From Bacteroidetes bacterium UBA2475 (GTDB lineage: Bacteria > Bacteroidota > Bacteroidia > B-17B0 > Aurantibacillaceae), in assembly GCA_002342065.1 (NCBI GenBank), contig DDPF01000003.1:62001-126000 (forward strand): 64,000 bases of DNA, written 5' to 3'. The notes under the pieces were generated by a model. It saw nothing but the letters and a program-made list of their open reading frames with translations, ran no database searches and was not told the origin of the DNA. The position numbers were made by a program, and so were the translations under genes. How positions within the stretch are numbered: position 1 is the first letter of the stretch; each line of letters opens with the position of its first letter. Shown here in pieces: positions 48,641-58,362 of the stretch.

Positions 48641-50659
48641 ATGCTATTATCATGTCCTAAGGCTTATGCGCAGGCAGATACAGCTATTGTAAAAAAAGAC
48701 ACTGTAGATTTCTATGAAATGTCGTTGGAGCAGCTTTTAAAGATGAAAGCTCATGGAGTGCCTAGCGAGCTTGAGAAACTGATAAACTCTTTAATTACAG
48801 TTGCTTCTAAAAAGCCACTTAATACTCGCGAATCGCCAAGTATTGTTAGCCTTATTACTGAAGATGAAATAAAAAGATCGGGTGCCCGCGACCTTATAGA
48901 CGTATTACGTTTAGTACCCGGTTTCGACTTTGGCGTTGATGTGGAGGGTGCTGTTGGCGTTGGCATCAGGGGTAACTGGGCACACGAAGGAAAAATGCTT
49001 TTGCTTATTGACGGACAGGAAATGAATGAGATATTGTTTGCAACAACCCAATTTGGCAACCGTTATCCTATTGATCAAATAAAAAAGATAGAGATCATAA
49101 GAGGCCCCGGCTCGGCCATTTATGGTGGCTTTGCAGAGTATGGTGTTGTAAATATCATTACTAAACAAGGCGCCGATATTAATGGAGTATCGGTTTCCGG
49201 AATATACGGACAAGGTGCAGAAGATTATTTAAGAAGAAATGTAAGCCTTTCATTAGGTCAAAAAATAAAAGATTTTGAATACAGTCTAAGTGGCACAATG
49301 GGTCAGGGACAAAGGAGCAACGGGGTTTATACAGATTTTCAGGATAGTAGTTACAACATGACCGGCAACTCGCAAAATGATCCGGCTTTTTTTAATGCAG
49401 GAGTTAAATACAAAGGTTTAAGTTTTAGATGCATTGGCGATTTTTACCGAACAACCATGCGCGATGGTTACGGAGATGTTATATCAGATGGCGCCGTTCA
49501 GGATAATTTTTCTTCGGTTTTTTCAGAACTTAAATATGTACTTAAAGTAAATGATAAATTAACGATCACACCGCGCCTTAACTACAAAACACAAACACCT
49601 TGGCAAAGCGAATCATACTCTGGTAAAGAAGCGTACAAAAGAACTGCCAGCAGAACCCTTGGAAATTTAACAGCGTCTTATAATGTTAACAGACATATTA
49701 ATTTTGTTTTAGGTAGCGAATATTTTAGGGATGAGGCCATTGATTATATTGACAGTAGCTATTTTTCTAATAACGAACAAAAGGTAAGTTATTATAATTA
49801 CGCTTTTTTTGCACAGGGTTTAATTAAAACGCGCTTTGTAAATTTTATTCTTGGCGCACGCTATGATAAACATAATGAATACGGAGATGCATTTGTTCCA
49901 AGAATAGGATTGACAAAAAAATACGGTCGATTTCATTTTAAAGCATTATACAGTAGTGCTTTCAGAGCGCCTTCTATCGAAAATATTAATTATAGCACCG
50001 ATGCAGGAATTAAACCTGAGCTAACACAAGTGTCGGAAGTTGAAGTTGGTTACCAACTCACACGAAAATCTTTTTTTACAATAAATATGTATGACATTAA
50101 TACTAACGATCCTATTGTTTATTATACAGATTCAACCTCAACCGATTTTTACATTAATTCCGGCAAGTCTGGCACGCAAGGTATAGAAGCAGAGTATACA
50201 ATAAAACAAAAGTGGGGACACATTGCTATTAATTACGCATATTACTCTGCCGCAAATAAAGAAAAAATATCTGATTATGAAGTTGAAGATGACGGAGCAG
50301 CATTAATGGCTTTTGCCAACCATAGGGTAAATTTAAATTCATCATTTAATATCACAAAAAACATTTCCTTAAGTCCTACTCTTTCTTTTTATGGGGCGCG
50401 TTATGGTTATACTTCAGTAGATAGCACTGGTACCTCAGTTGTTGAGCAACTTGCACCTACTACTCTTTTAAATGTTTACTTAAGATATGAAACGCCATTA
50501 AAAGGTTTATCTGTTGGCTTTGCCGCTTATGATATTTTAAACCAACAATTTAAATTCATTCAACCTTATGATGGTTACCATGCGCCATTACCGGGACCTG
50601 GCAGAGAATTTGTTTTTCGCTTACAATACACTTTACATTACAAAACAAAAACCGATTGA
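48641..50659 (+). CDS. TonB-dependent receptor
   Basis: An outer-membrane gated channel of 672 residues from ATG 48641. The plug domain at about 45-180 shows TRESPSIVSLITEDEIKRSG, ARDLIDVLRLVPGFDFG, MLLLIDGQEMNEILFATTQF, IEIIRGPGSAIYGG and VNIITKQG. The rest is a beta-barrel with paired strands, ending VFRLQYTLHYK. The ATG start gives an incomplete signal peptide (MLLSCPKAYA), and the frame is open upstream to 48572. A start at ATT 48602 would give a full one, so the true start may be non-canonical. The YfiR gene overlaps its stop by 4 bp. Ligand unknown; the link to signalling genes suggests a sensory as well as a transport role. Confidence 0.9.
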   Translation: MLLSCPKAYAQADTAIVKKDTVDFYEMSLEQLLKMKAHGVPSELEKLINSLITVASKKPLNTRESPSIVSLITEDEIKRSGARDLIDVLRLVPGFDFGVDVEGAVGVGIRGNWAHEGKMLLLIDGQEMNEILFATTQFGNRYPIDQIKKIEIIRGPGSAIYGGFAEYGVVNIITKQGADINGVSVSGIYGQGAEDYLRRNVSLSLGQKIKDFEYSLSGTMGQGQRSNGVYTDFQDSSYNMTGNSQNDPAFFNAGVKYKGLSFRCIGDFYRTTMRDGYGDVISDGAVQDNFSSVFSELKYVLKVNDKLTITPRLNYKTQTPWQSESYSGKEAYKRTASRTLGNLTASYNVNRHINFVLGSEYFRDEAIDYIDSSYFSNNEQKVSYYNYAFFAQGLIKTRFVNFILGARYDKHNEYGDAFVPRIGLTKKYGRFHFKALYSSAFRAPSIENINYSTDAGIKPELTQVSEVEVGYQLTRKSFFTINMYDINTNDPIVYYTDSTSTDFYINSGKSGTQGIEAEYTIKQKWGHIAINYAYYSAANKEKISDYEVEDDGAALMAFANHRVNLNSSFNITKNISLSPTLSFYGARYGYTSVDSTGTSVVEQLAPTTLLNVYLRYETPLKGLSVGFAAYDILNQQFKFIQPYDGYHAPLPGPGREFVFRLQYTLHYKTKTD

Positions 50660-51201
50660 GCAACACGAGGTACATAAAACATTTTAAAGTATTGCTGTTT
50701 GCGGTATTGCTTTTGCGTGGGATCTATTCAGGCGATTGCAAAGCACAGGAAACAGATTATAAATCCTACACTTTATTCATATACAATTTTATGAAGTATG
50801 TAGAATGGCCTGAAGCACAGAACAAAGGTGATTTTATTTTAGCGATCTTAGGTGATTCTCCAATTACAAAAGAATTAGAAACACTTGCTGCCACAAAAAA
50901 AATAAAAGGCAGGAACATAGTCATTCGTAAATGTAAAACACCTGAAGACACTTACGGTTGTCATTTATTATTTGTACCCTCAGCAAAAAGTTCAGCAGTA
51001 AAACTATTAAAAGATCAAACAAAAGATAAACCGGTACTGATAGTTGGAGAACGCGAGGGACTTGCCAAGAAAGGTGCCAGCTTAAGCTTTGTAACACTTG
51101 ATGATGATGAATTGAAATTTGATATCAATAGAAAAGATATAGAACAACACCAGTTAAAAATTGCCAGCTCGTTAGTCAGTTTAGGAATTTTAATTAATTG
51201 A
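50656..51201 (+). CDS. YfiR family (DUF4154) periplasmic protein
   Basis: A 181-residue exported protein: N-terminal signal about 1-30 (FKVLLFAVLLLRGIYSGDCK, then AQET). The mature domain begins YKSYTLFIYNFMKYVEWPEA, the YfiR signature, and ends LKFDINRKDIEQHQLKIASS with LVSLGILIN. TTG 50656 is the start, overlapping the TonB receptor stop (TTGA). In Pseudomonas, YfiR binds and represses the membrane diguanylate cyclase YfiN. No cyclase is near here; the adjacent membrane SpoIIE phosphatase is the likely counterpart, by inference. Confidence 0.85.
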   Translation: MSNTRYIKHFKVLLFAVLLLRGIYSGDCKAQETDYKSYTLFIYNFMKYVEWPEAQNKGDFILAILGDSPITKELETLAATKKIKGRNIVIRKCKTPEDTYGCHLLFVPSAKSSAVKLLKDQTKDKPVLIVGEREGLAKKGASLSFVTLDDDELKFDINRKDIEQHQLKIASSLVSLGILIN

Positions 51202-51254
51202 TGATCACAAAAAAAAGAGCCTTAAAAGCCCTTTAATTTTATAGAAAAACGAAT

Positions 51255-51905
51255 TTATCTTTCGTCACTTATCTGATCAGGTTTTAACGCTTTTGTGTCA
51301 AATACAAAAACCGGATCTGCAATTTCAACGTTTGGTTTAAATGTTTTTATTTCGTAAACATTTTGTCCGCCATCTTTCATCAGCATGGTTAGTTTTACAA
51401 CTTGTTTTTTTGCTTTATCCACATAAAGTTTAACTGTATGAAATTTTTTCTTTTCAGGTTTAACAGAGGGATAAAGATCGATCACATGGCAATTAGCTGT
51501 GCCAACTTTTTCTTCTTTATCGTATTTAAATTTATAACCACTTTCATACATGGTAAATATTTTACTTGGATTTAGCTGATCTTCATTAGTAGATTCAAAA
51601 GTTTTAATAGTTACTTCTTTAGCGTCTTTGTTATAATTCCAAAGCGTTGTACCATCACAAACAATTGTATTACCGGGTATATCCAGTTTAAATTTATTAC
51701 CTTTTACCTGTACTTTATGCGCTTGCTTTTCTACTTGTTTTTTGTCTTTGTTTAAAATAATAAAAGCATAGTCTGCCGTAATGGTCTTATAAGCTTTGGT
51801 TGTTTTGCTTAGGTCGTCTAAAATGCCTTTAGCTTTCGGATCCTGATCTTGTGCGCTCATTAAAACAGAGCTACAAACGAATAATAAACTGAATAATTTC
51901 TTCAT
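51255..51905 (-). CDS. lolA: Outer-membrane lipoprotein carrier protein LolA
   Basis: Periplasmic chaperone that carries lipoproteins from the inner to the outer membrane. ATG 51905 (MKKLFSLLFVCSSVLMSAQD) gives a signal peptide; the frame extends to 51956 but without one. The mature 195 residues contain KAYKTITADYAFIILNKDKK, KGNKFKLDIPGNTIVCDGTT, LWNYNKDAKEVTIKTFE and VVKLTMLMKDGGQNVYEI, a LolA-type half-barrel. It follows ftsK by 67 bp in the same direction. Confidence 0.88.
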   Translation of the reverse strand: MKKLFSLLFVCSSVLMSAQDQDPKAKGILDDLSKTTKAYKTITADYAFIILNKDKKQVEKQAHKVQVKGNKFKLDIPGNTIVCDGTTLWNYNKDAKEVTIKTFESTNEDQLNPSKIFTMYESGYKFKYDKEEKVGTANCHVIDLYPSVKPEKKKFHTVKLYVDKAKKQVVKLTMLMKDGGQNVYEIKTFKPNVEIADPVFVFDTKALKPDQISDER

Positions 51906-51972
51906 AATCTTATTAAGTACAAATTTAATACCAAAATAGACATCTAAGATGCACAAAAGGTTTAAATTGTAC

Positions 51973-54672
51973 CTAACGATTTCTCAATTTTTGTAAAATT
52001 TCTTCTAATTGGGCCATGTCTTTGATCAAAACATCCCGTGCTTTGCTGCCTTCAAAGCCTCCTATGATTCCGGCGGCCTCTAACTGATCAACAATTCTAC
52101 CTGCCCTGTTATAACCTAATTTTAACTTTCTTTGTAAGAATGAGGCACTTCCTTGCTGGAACTGGACCACTAATTTAGCGGCATCATCAAACATTTTATC
52201 CCTTTCGCTCAAATCAACTTCCCCAACTCCTTCTCCTCCATCTTCACCAACATATTCGGGTAATAAGAATGCGCTTGGATAAGCTCTTTGGTTACCAATA
52301 AATTCTGTAATTTTTTCTACTTCAGGTGTATCTACAAAAGCACATTGTATACGTATAAGATCGTTACCGGTACTTAATAACATATCACCACGACCAATTA
52401 ACTGATCGGCCCCACCTGAATCTAAAATAGTACGGCTATCAATTTTACTGGTAACTCTAAATGCAATACGTGCCGGGAAATTGGCTTTAATAGTACCCGT
52501 AATAATATTTACCGACGGACGTTGTGTTGCAATAATTAAATGGATACCAATGGCCCTGGCTAATTGTGCTAAACGTGCAATAGGAGTTTCAACCTCTTTA
52601 CCTGCAGTCATAATAAGATCCGCAAATTCATCCACTACCAATACTATATAAGGTAAGAACTTGTGACCATCGTTAGGATTTAATTTGCGATTTACGAACT
52701 TGGTGTTATACTCTTTTATATTTCTTACCTGCGCATCTTGTAATAAAGCATAACGGTTATCCATTTCAATACACATCGAATTAAGTGTATGGATCACCTT
52801 TGTATTATCAGTAATAATTGCTTCTTCAGAATTTGGAAGCTTTGCTAAAAAGTGACGTTCGATTTTATTGAACAATGTTAACTCAACTTTTTTAGGATCT
52901 ACCAAAACAAATTTTACTTGTGCCGGATGCTTTTTATAAAGTAATGAAACTAAAACAGCATTCAATCCAACCGATTTACCCTGGCCTGTTGCGCCCGCCA
53001 TTAAAAGGTGAGGCATTTTTGCAAGATCGGCAATAAAAATTTCGTTGCTTATGGTTTTACCTAATGCAATTGGTAATTCAAAAACAGAATTATTAAACTT
53101 TTCGGATGCGAGAATATTTTTCATCGGCACCATCTCCGGATTTAAATTCGGCACCTCAATACCAATTGTGCCCTTGCCTGGAATTGGCGCAATGATGCGA
53201 ATTCCTAATGCTGCTAAACTTAAAGCAATATCATCTTCCAGATTTTTTATTTTGCTGATACGTACACCGGCTGCAGGAACAATTTCATACAAGGTAACTG
53301 TTGGTCCAACCGTTGCGGTTATCTTATCAATTTCTATTCCGTAATTTTTTAGTGTACTTAAAATCCTGTTCTTGTTGGCAATTAATTCTTCCTGATTTAC
53401 TTTACTTCCAGTGTTACCATAATCATTCAACAATTCAAAACTTGGAAATTGGTATGAACCAAGATCTAAAGTAGGATCATATTCTCCAAACTCTTCTACC
53501 AATTTTGCGGCGCGATTTTCTTCTTCTTTTAAAATTGGTTCTTCAACTATTTTACCAATTTCAAATTCAGGTTCACCTTTTTTAGCTACCATCTCGATTG
53601 GGGTAACTGTATTTGTAAGATCAACTTTTTCTTCTATAACAGGTTCTACTTTAATCTCTTCTTTTGTTGTTATCACTTCAAAGCCTTCATCGCTTGCCAC
53701 AACATCCTTGCCTTTTACTTCAAAATTTAAAAGCGCCGCTTCTTCATCAGCAGAAAGTTTTGGTTCTTTATTCTCTGCATAAAAAACAGTATTGCTTTTT
53801 ATAGCTTCGTTTAAAGTAGGTTCTATTTCTGCCTTAATTTCTTCATCTTCTTCCAGTATTGGTTTAGCAGGTAATTTAAACGAAAGGTTAATTATTAAAA
53901 CTAAAAAGGTTAGCATAGAAAAAGCCAGCAAAGCAATAAGACCAATACTGCCAACAAAATTCGAGATCTGGCCATTGATAAAATAACCAAAACCGCCACC
54001 CATGTAAAATAAAGTTTCAGAAAAAAAGTACGACAACACCAGCGAACTCCACACTAAAAGAAAAAGCCATTTTGCATTAAACGAACCAATGTTAATGAAT
54101 TGTTTTTGCACTACTTTTTGTATACCGTAAATAAAAAGAACCGGTACTAAAATAAACGATGCTGTTCCAAAACCTTTATACATGAACCAATGCGAAACCA
54201 ATGCACCGGCCTTACCCAACCAGTTCTTTACTTTTGTTTCAGGTAAAAAAAAATCATTTGCGGTTCCTAAAACTTTATCTTGGTCAACCTGCCAGGTAAA
54301 AAAATAAGAAACAAATGCAATTGCTAAATAAGCAGCAAACAAAACAAGTAACAAACCGAAGATCTTTTGTGTGCGCTCGTTCTGATAGAATGATTTAAAT
54401 TTCTCAAAACGCTCGGCAAGGCTAACTTTATTTTTATCTTTTTCTTTGGTTTTATTTTTTGACTCTTTTACAGATTTTATATCTTCAACAATAGTTTCTT
54501 CTTCAACAACTTTTGGTGTTGCTTTAGCTTTGTTCTTTTTTCTTTCTACAGGTTGTTTCTCAACTAACTTTGGAGTTACGTAATCTTCAATTGCATTTTT
54601 CTCCAATAATTCTTCAACATCCTGTTCGATGTTATCTTTATCCCTGAACTTATTCCTTTTTTCAATAGCCAT
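51973..54672 (-). CDS. ftsK: DNA translocase FtsK
   Basis: An 899-residue protein that pumps chromosomal DNA during cell division. N-terminal acidic and basic region about 1-105; four or five membrane helices about 105-275 (IFGLLLVLFAAYLAIAFVSY, LLVWSSLVLSYFFSETLFYM, GSIGLIALLAFSMLTFLVLI); a long charged linker about 280-400; then the alpha domain and RecA-like motor with Walker A AGATGQGKSVGLNAVLVSL, Walker B YIVLVVDEFADLI and ATQRPSVNIITGTIKAN. It ends in a winged-helix gamma domain (SFLQRKLKLGYNRAGRIVDQ) that reads KOPS-like guide sequences. Length and layout are normal. Confidence 0.96.
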   Translation of the reverse strand: MAIEKRNKFRDKDNIEQDVEELLEKNAIEDYVTPKLVEKQPVERKKNKAKATPKVVEEETIVEDIKSVKESKNKTKEKDKNKVSLAERFEKFKSFYQNERTQKIFGLLLVLFAAYLAIAFVSYFFTWQVDQDKVLGTANDFFLPETKVKNWLGKAGALVSHWFMYKGFGTASFILVPVLFIYGIQKVVQKQFINIGSFNAKWLFLLVWSSLVLSYFFSETLFYMGGGFGYFINGQISNFVGSIGLIALLAFSMLTFLVLIINLSFKLPAKPILEEDEEIKAEIEPTLNEAIKSNTVFYAENKEPKLSADEEAALLNFEVKGKDVVASDEGFEVITTKEEIKVEPVIEEKVDLTNTVTPIEMVAKKGEPEFEIGKIVEEPILKEEENRAAKLVEEFGEYDPTLDLGSYQFPSFELLNDYGNTGSKVNQEELIANKNRILSTLKNYGIEIDKITATVGPTVTLYEIVPAAGVRISKIKNLEDDIALSLAALGIRIIAPIPGKGTIGIEVPNLNPEMVPMKNILASEKFNNSVFELPIALGKTISNEIFIADLAKMPHLLMAGATGQGKSVGLNAVLVSLLYKKHPAQVKFVLVDPKKVELTLFNKIERHFLAKLPNSEEAIITDNTKVIHTLNSMCIEMDNRYALLQDAQVRNIKEYNTKFVNRKLNPNDGHKFLPYIVLVVDEFADLIMTAGKEVETPIARLAQLARAIGIHLIIATQRPSVNIITGTIKANFPARIAFRVTSKIDSRTILDSGGADQLIGRGDMLLSTGNDLIRIQCAFVDTPEVEKITEFIGNQRAYPSAFLLPEYVGEDGGEGVGEVDLSERDKMFDDAAKLVVQFQQGSASFLQRKLKLGYNRAGRIVDQLEAAGIIGGFEGSKARDVLIKDMAQLEEILQKLRNR

Positions 54673-54794
54673 TATCTTTTAAAAGTAAGGGAAAGCATTG
54701 GGTTTTAAATTCTTACCCTACCAATGTTTTTAACTACAAATTGTTAATCAAATATTACCTGTTTTAGCGGTATTTATTGTATAATTGAACTCAC

Positions 54795-56675
54795 ATGAAA
54801 AACATTCTTTTAGTACTGTTTTTAGTCGTTTTTTGTCAAATAAACGGCCAAACTGTAATAGATAGCGTTTGGACGGCCGCTAATTATACCAAAACAGAAA
54901 CAATGATACCCATGCGCGATGGTAAAAAACTATTTACCTGCATTTACGCGCCAAAAAATAATGCACAAAAACATCCGGTTCTTATGATGCGTACCCCTTA
55001 CTCTTGTGCACCTTATGGTAAGAACAGGTTCTCGCCAAGATTATATTCCACCCATTGGACCAATTACCTATTAGAAAACTATATTATTGTAATGCAGGAT
55101 GTGCGCGGAAGATACATGAGCGAAGGCGATTTTGTTGATGTTAGACCCTTTATTGAAAACAAAAAGGGTAAAGAATTTGATGAAGCCAGTGATACTTATG
55201 ATGCTATTGACTGGATGGTGAAGAACATCCCTAACAACAACGGCAATTTTGGCGTTTTTGGAATTTCGTACCCGGGTTTTTATAGCACCATGGCCGCTTT
55301 AAGTAACCATCCTGCATTAAAAGCGGTTAGTCCGCAGGCGCCGGTTACAGACTGGTTCTTAGGAGACGATTTTCATCATAATGGTGCTTTTGCCATGATG
55401 GATGGATTTAATTTTTATTATTCTTTTGGTAAGCCCCGTCCAAAACCAACCATGGCTGACGAAAAAGGATTTATATTTCCTGAAAAAGACAATTATAGTT
55501 TTTATTTAAAACAAGGTGCCTTAAAGAATTTAAAAAAATACATGGGCGATAGCATTTCTTTTTGGAGTGATATGATGGATCATCCAAATATGGATGCCTG
55601 GTGGCAGGCAAGAAATGCAAGAGTTGGATGCAAAGATGTAAAACCTGCCATGCTAACTGTTGGCGGAACTTTTGATGCCGAAGATTGTTACGGCGCATGG
55701 AATTTATATAAAGCCATTGAAAAACAATCGCCAAAAACAAATAATAAATTAGTAATGGGTCCCTGGGTGCATGGCGGCTGGCATCGCGGTGATGGTAATT
55801 ATTTGGGAAATATTAGATTCGGAAGCAGAACATCAGAATACTATCAAAAAAATATTGAATTGCCTTTTTTTAATTTTTACTTGCAGAATAAAGGTTCGGA
55901 TAAAAACATTGCAGAAGCAACGATCTTTTTTAGTGGCGAGAACAATTGGAAAACATTTGAAAGCTGGCCACCAAAAGAAGTAGAAAATAAAACTATTTAT
56001 TTAAATCAAAATCAAAAACTTTCTTTTGATAAACCTGCAGTTACGAATTCTTCTTCAAAATACACAAGCGATCCAAACAAACCTGTGCCTTATGCAGAAG
56101 ACGTGCATTTACGTCGTACACGCGAATACATGGATGACGACCAACGCTTTGCCGCAAGAAGAACTGATGTGTTGGTTTATGAAACTGAAATATTAAACGC
56201 TGATATTACTATAGCAGGAACTGTAATTGCAGATCTTAAAGTAAGCCTTTCAACCACCGATGCAGATTTTGTTGTGAAAGTAATTGATGTTTTTCCGGCG
56301 AATTTTAAATACGATTCTACTTATTGTTGTTTAGGTGTAAAACAGGAAGCAGAAATGGGCGGTTACCAAATGTTGGTACGCGGCGAAATTATGCGCGGAA
56401 AATTCAGGAACAGTTTTGAAAAACCCGAAGCATTTACACCTGGTAAAACAGAAACGGTAAAATTTGAATTACCGGACGTGGCACATACATTTAAAAAAGG
56501 ACATAAATTAATGATCCAGGTGCAAAGTTCATGGTTTCCTTTATTTGACAGGAACCCGCAGCAGTTTGTAGACATTTATAAATGCGACGATAAAGACTTT
56601 ATTTCAAGTGAAATAAAGGTTTTTCACCAGGCTGATGCTGCTTCAGGCATTGTTTTACCTGTTCTAAAAAAATAG
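54795..56675 (+). CDS. CocE/NonD family alpha/beta hydrolase (S15-type peptidase-like)
   Basis: An exported serine hydrolase of 626 residues. Signal peptide about 1-18, then an N-terminal strand TKTETMIPMRDGKKLFTCIY, catalytic Ser 158 in VFGISYPGFYST, Asp within TVGGTFDAEDCYGAW, and His in GPWVHGGWHRGDG. A C-terminal jelly-roll domain (about 420-626) is typical of the CocE and X-Pro dipeptidyl peptidase group; cocaine-esterase, glutaryl-acylase and peptide amidase activities occur in the family. It is probably periplasmic or secreted. The small Cys-rich protein gene follows 15 bp later. Confidence 0.9.
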   Translation: MKNILLVLFLVVFCQINGQTVIDSVWTAANYTKTETMIPMRDGKKLFTCIYAPKNNAQKHPVLMMRTPYSCAPYGKNRFSPRLYSTHWTNYLLENYIIVMQDVRGRYMSEGDFVDVRPFIENKKGKEFDEASDTYDAIDWMVKNIPNNNGNFGVFGISYPGFYSTMAALSNHPALKAVSPQAPVTDWFLGDDFHHNGAFAMMDGFNFYYSFGKPRPKPTMADEKGFIFPEKDNYSFYLKQGALKNLKKYMGDSISFWSDMMDHPNMDAWWQARNARVGCKDVKPAMLTVGGTFDAEDCYGAWNLYKAIEKQSPKTNNKLVMGPWVHGGWHRGDGNYLGNIRFGSRTSEYYQKNIELPFFNFYLQNKGSDKNIAEATIFFSGENNWKTFESWPPKEVENKTIYLNQNQKLSFDKPAVTNSSSKYTSDPNKPVPYAEDVHLRRTREYMDDDQRFAARRTDVLVYETEILNADITIAGTVIADLKVSLSTTDADFVVKVIDVFPANFKYDSTYCCLGVKQEAEMGGYQMLVRGEIMRGKFRNSFEKPEAFTPGKTETVKFELPDVAHTFKKGHKLMIQVQSSWFPLFDRNPQQFVDIYKCDDKDFISSEIKVFHQADAASGIVLPVLKK

Positions 56676-56690
56676 CCGTAACTTTAGGTT

Positions 56691-56807
56691 ATGGTTCAAC
56701 AGATCATAGTATATGCTTTAGTTATTACTGCAATTATTTTTTTAGCTTTTAAATATTTAAAGCCAAAGAAAAAAGATAATTGTGATAAAGATTGTAACTG
56801 TGATTAA
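56691..56807 (+). CDS. FeoB-associated Cys-rich membrane protein
   Basis: A 38-residue protein: one membrane helix (IIVYALVITAIIFLAFKYL), then a basic patch KPKKKDN and a Cys-rich end CDKDCNCD. This layout is that of the FeoB-associated Cys-rich mini-proteins, usually encoded beside the ferrous iron transporter feoB. No feoB is present in the window, so this is a detached copy. It lies between the CocE-type hydrolase and the NAD(P)HX repair gene, with gaps of 15 and 18 bp. Iron-binding by the Cys/Asp tail is plausible. Confidence 0.75.
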   Translation: MVQQIIVYALVITAIIFLAFKYLKPKKKDNCDKDCNCD

Positions 56808-56825
56808 TGATCAAAAAAAATATTT

Positions 56826-58340
56826 ATGAAGATCTTTTCGGCAGAACAAATAAAACAAATTGATGAGTTTACCATAGCTAATGAACCAATAAGCTCTATA
56901 GACCTGATGGAGCGTGCAGCTATGGCTTGTACCAAAAGGATCATGAAATTAGTAAACACAGAAGACGAACTTATTATTTTTTGCGGCAAAGGAAATAACG
57001 GTGGTGATGGTTTTGCTATTGCCCGTTTATTATTGGAGCGCGGATTTAATTGCCATGCTTTTGTAATTAATTACACCAACAAGTTTAGTGCAGATGCAGA
57101 AATAAATTACAACAAACTTAAGGAAAGCTTTGCCACAAAAATTTCAGAAATAAATTCATTAGCAGACCTTAAAGAAAAAATTACTAGCACAAATTTTATT
57201 GTTATTGATGCATTGCTTGGTACCGGCATAAATAAAGCTATTGATGGTCTGTTAAAAGAAACGGTAACATTTATTAATGCCAATTTTAGAAGGATAATAA
57301 GTATTGATGTGCCAAGCGGTTTGTTCGTTGACGAACCATCAAAAGACAATGAGAGTATTATTTGTTCGACATTAACTTTAACGTTTCAATTTCCAAAACT
57401 TGCATTTTTATTTCCGGAAAATAAAAAATATGTAAATGAATTTGAGGTGTTAGATATTGGTTTAAGTGCAAAAGCAATTCAGGATGAATTCACTAATTTT
57501 TATTACATCACTAAACAGGATATTTCTTCTTTTTTAAAACCACGCAATAAATTCTCACATAAAGGAAATTACGGACATGCTTTATTACTTGCTGGCAGCA
57601 AAGGAAAAAGCGGTGCTGCCATTATTAGTTCAAAAGCCTGTTTACGAGGCGGTGCAGGGTTATTAACGCTGCATTCAAACAAAAGTACAGTAGAAGGTTT
57701 GCTTCATCATTTACCCGAAGCTATGTCAATCGAAGATACAAATGAAGATCATATCTCTGAGATTGATAAGCCCGAAAATTACGACGCAATTGGTTTTGGT
57801 CCGGGTGTTGGCAGCCATGAGGATACACAAATAGTTCTTAAAAAAATATTACAATATTATACAGGTAAATTAATTATAGATGCTGATGGTTTAAATATTC
57901 TATCAGAAAATAAAACATGGCTGGATTTTTTACCACCGGAAACAATTCTCACACCACATCCAAAAGAATTTGAAAGATTATTTGGCAAGCACGAAAATGA
58001 TTTTGAAAAAATAAAAGCGCTTAAACATATTTCGTTAAAATATAATTGCATTGTTGTTTTAAAAGGAGCGCATTCTGCCATTGCTTTTCCTGATGGTAGC
58101 ATTTTCTTTAATTCAAGTGGCAATGCAGGTTTGGCCAAAGGCGGTAGTGGCGATGCATTAACAGGGATTATTTTAGGATTATTAGCAAGAGGGTACACCG
58201 CGCCAAAAGCAACATTAATTGGCTTGTTCATTCATGGTTATGCAGCCGATATGTGTGTTAAGAAAAAAAGTATGGAAAGCCTATTAATAAGTGATGTAAT
58301 AGAGCAGCTACCAAAAGCTTTTAAGAAGTTGGAAGGGTAA
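56826..58340 (+). CDS. nnr: Bifunctional NAD(P)HX epimerase/dehydratase (Nnr)
   Basis: Repairs hydrated NADH and NADPH in the cytoplasm. The N-terminal YjeF_N epimerase domain about 1-210 shows MKIFSAEQIKQIDEFTIANE, DLMERAAMA and FCGKGNNGGDGFAIARLLLE. The C-terminal kinase-like dehydratase domain about 220-504 shows NKFSHKGNYGHALLLAGSKG, KACLRGGAGLLTLHSN, TPHPKEFERLFG, and the nucleotide site GLAKGGSGDALTGIILGLLA. At 504 residues both domains are complete. A strong terminator follows at 58.4 kb. Confidence 0.95.
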   Translation: MKIFSAEQIKQIDEFTIANEPISSIDLMERAAMACTKRIMKLVNTEDELIIFCGKGNNGGDGFAIARLLLERGFNCHAFVINYTNKFSADAEINYNKLKESFATKISEINSLADLKEKITSTNFIVIDALLGTGINKAIDGLLKETVTFINANFRRIISIDVPSGLFVDEPSKDNESIICSTLTLTFQFPKLAFLFPENKKYVNEFEVLDIGLSAKAIQDEFTNFYYITKQDISSFLKPRNKFSHKGNYGHALLLAGSKGKSGAAIISSKACLRGGAGLLTLHSNKSTVEGLLHHLPEAMSIEDTNEDHISEIDKPENYDAIGFGPGVGSHEDTQIVLKKILQYYTGKLIIDADGLNILSENKTWLDFLPPETILTPHPKEFERLFGKHENDFEKIKALKHISLKYNCIVVLKGAHSAIAFPDGSIFFNSSGNAGLAKGGSGDALTGIILGLLARGYTAPKATLIGLFIHGYAADMCVKKKSMESLLISDVIEQLPKAFKKLEG

Positions 58341-58362
58341 TATTACTGAACCCCATTTTGCT

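Noticed and set aside
51202..51254. AAAGAGCC...GCCCTTT between yfiR and lolA considered as a terminator
   Set aside because: The arms have a mismatch in the centre and only five or six pairs remain; too weak to call, although both converging genes need an end here.
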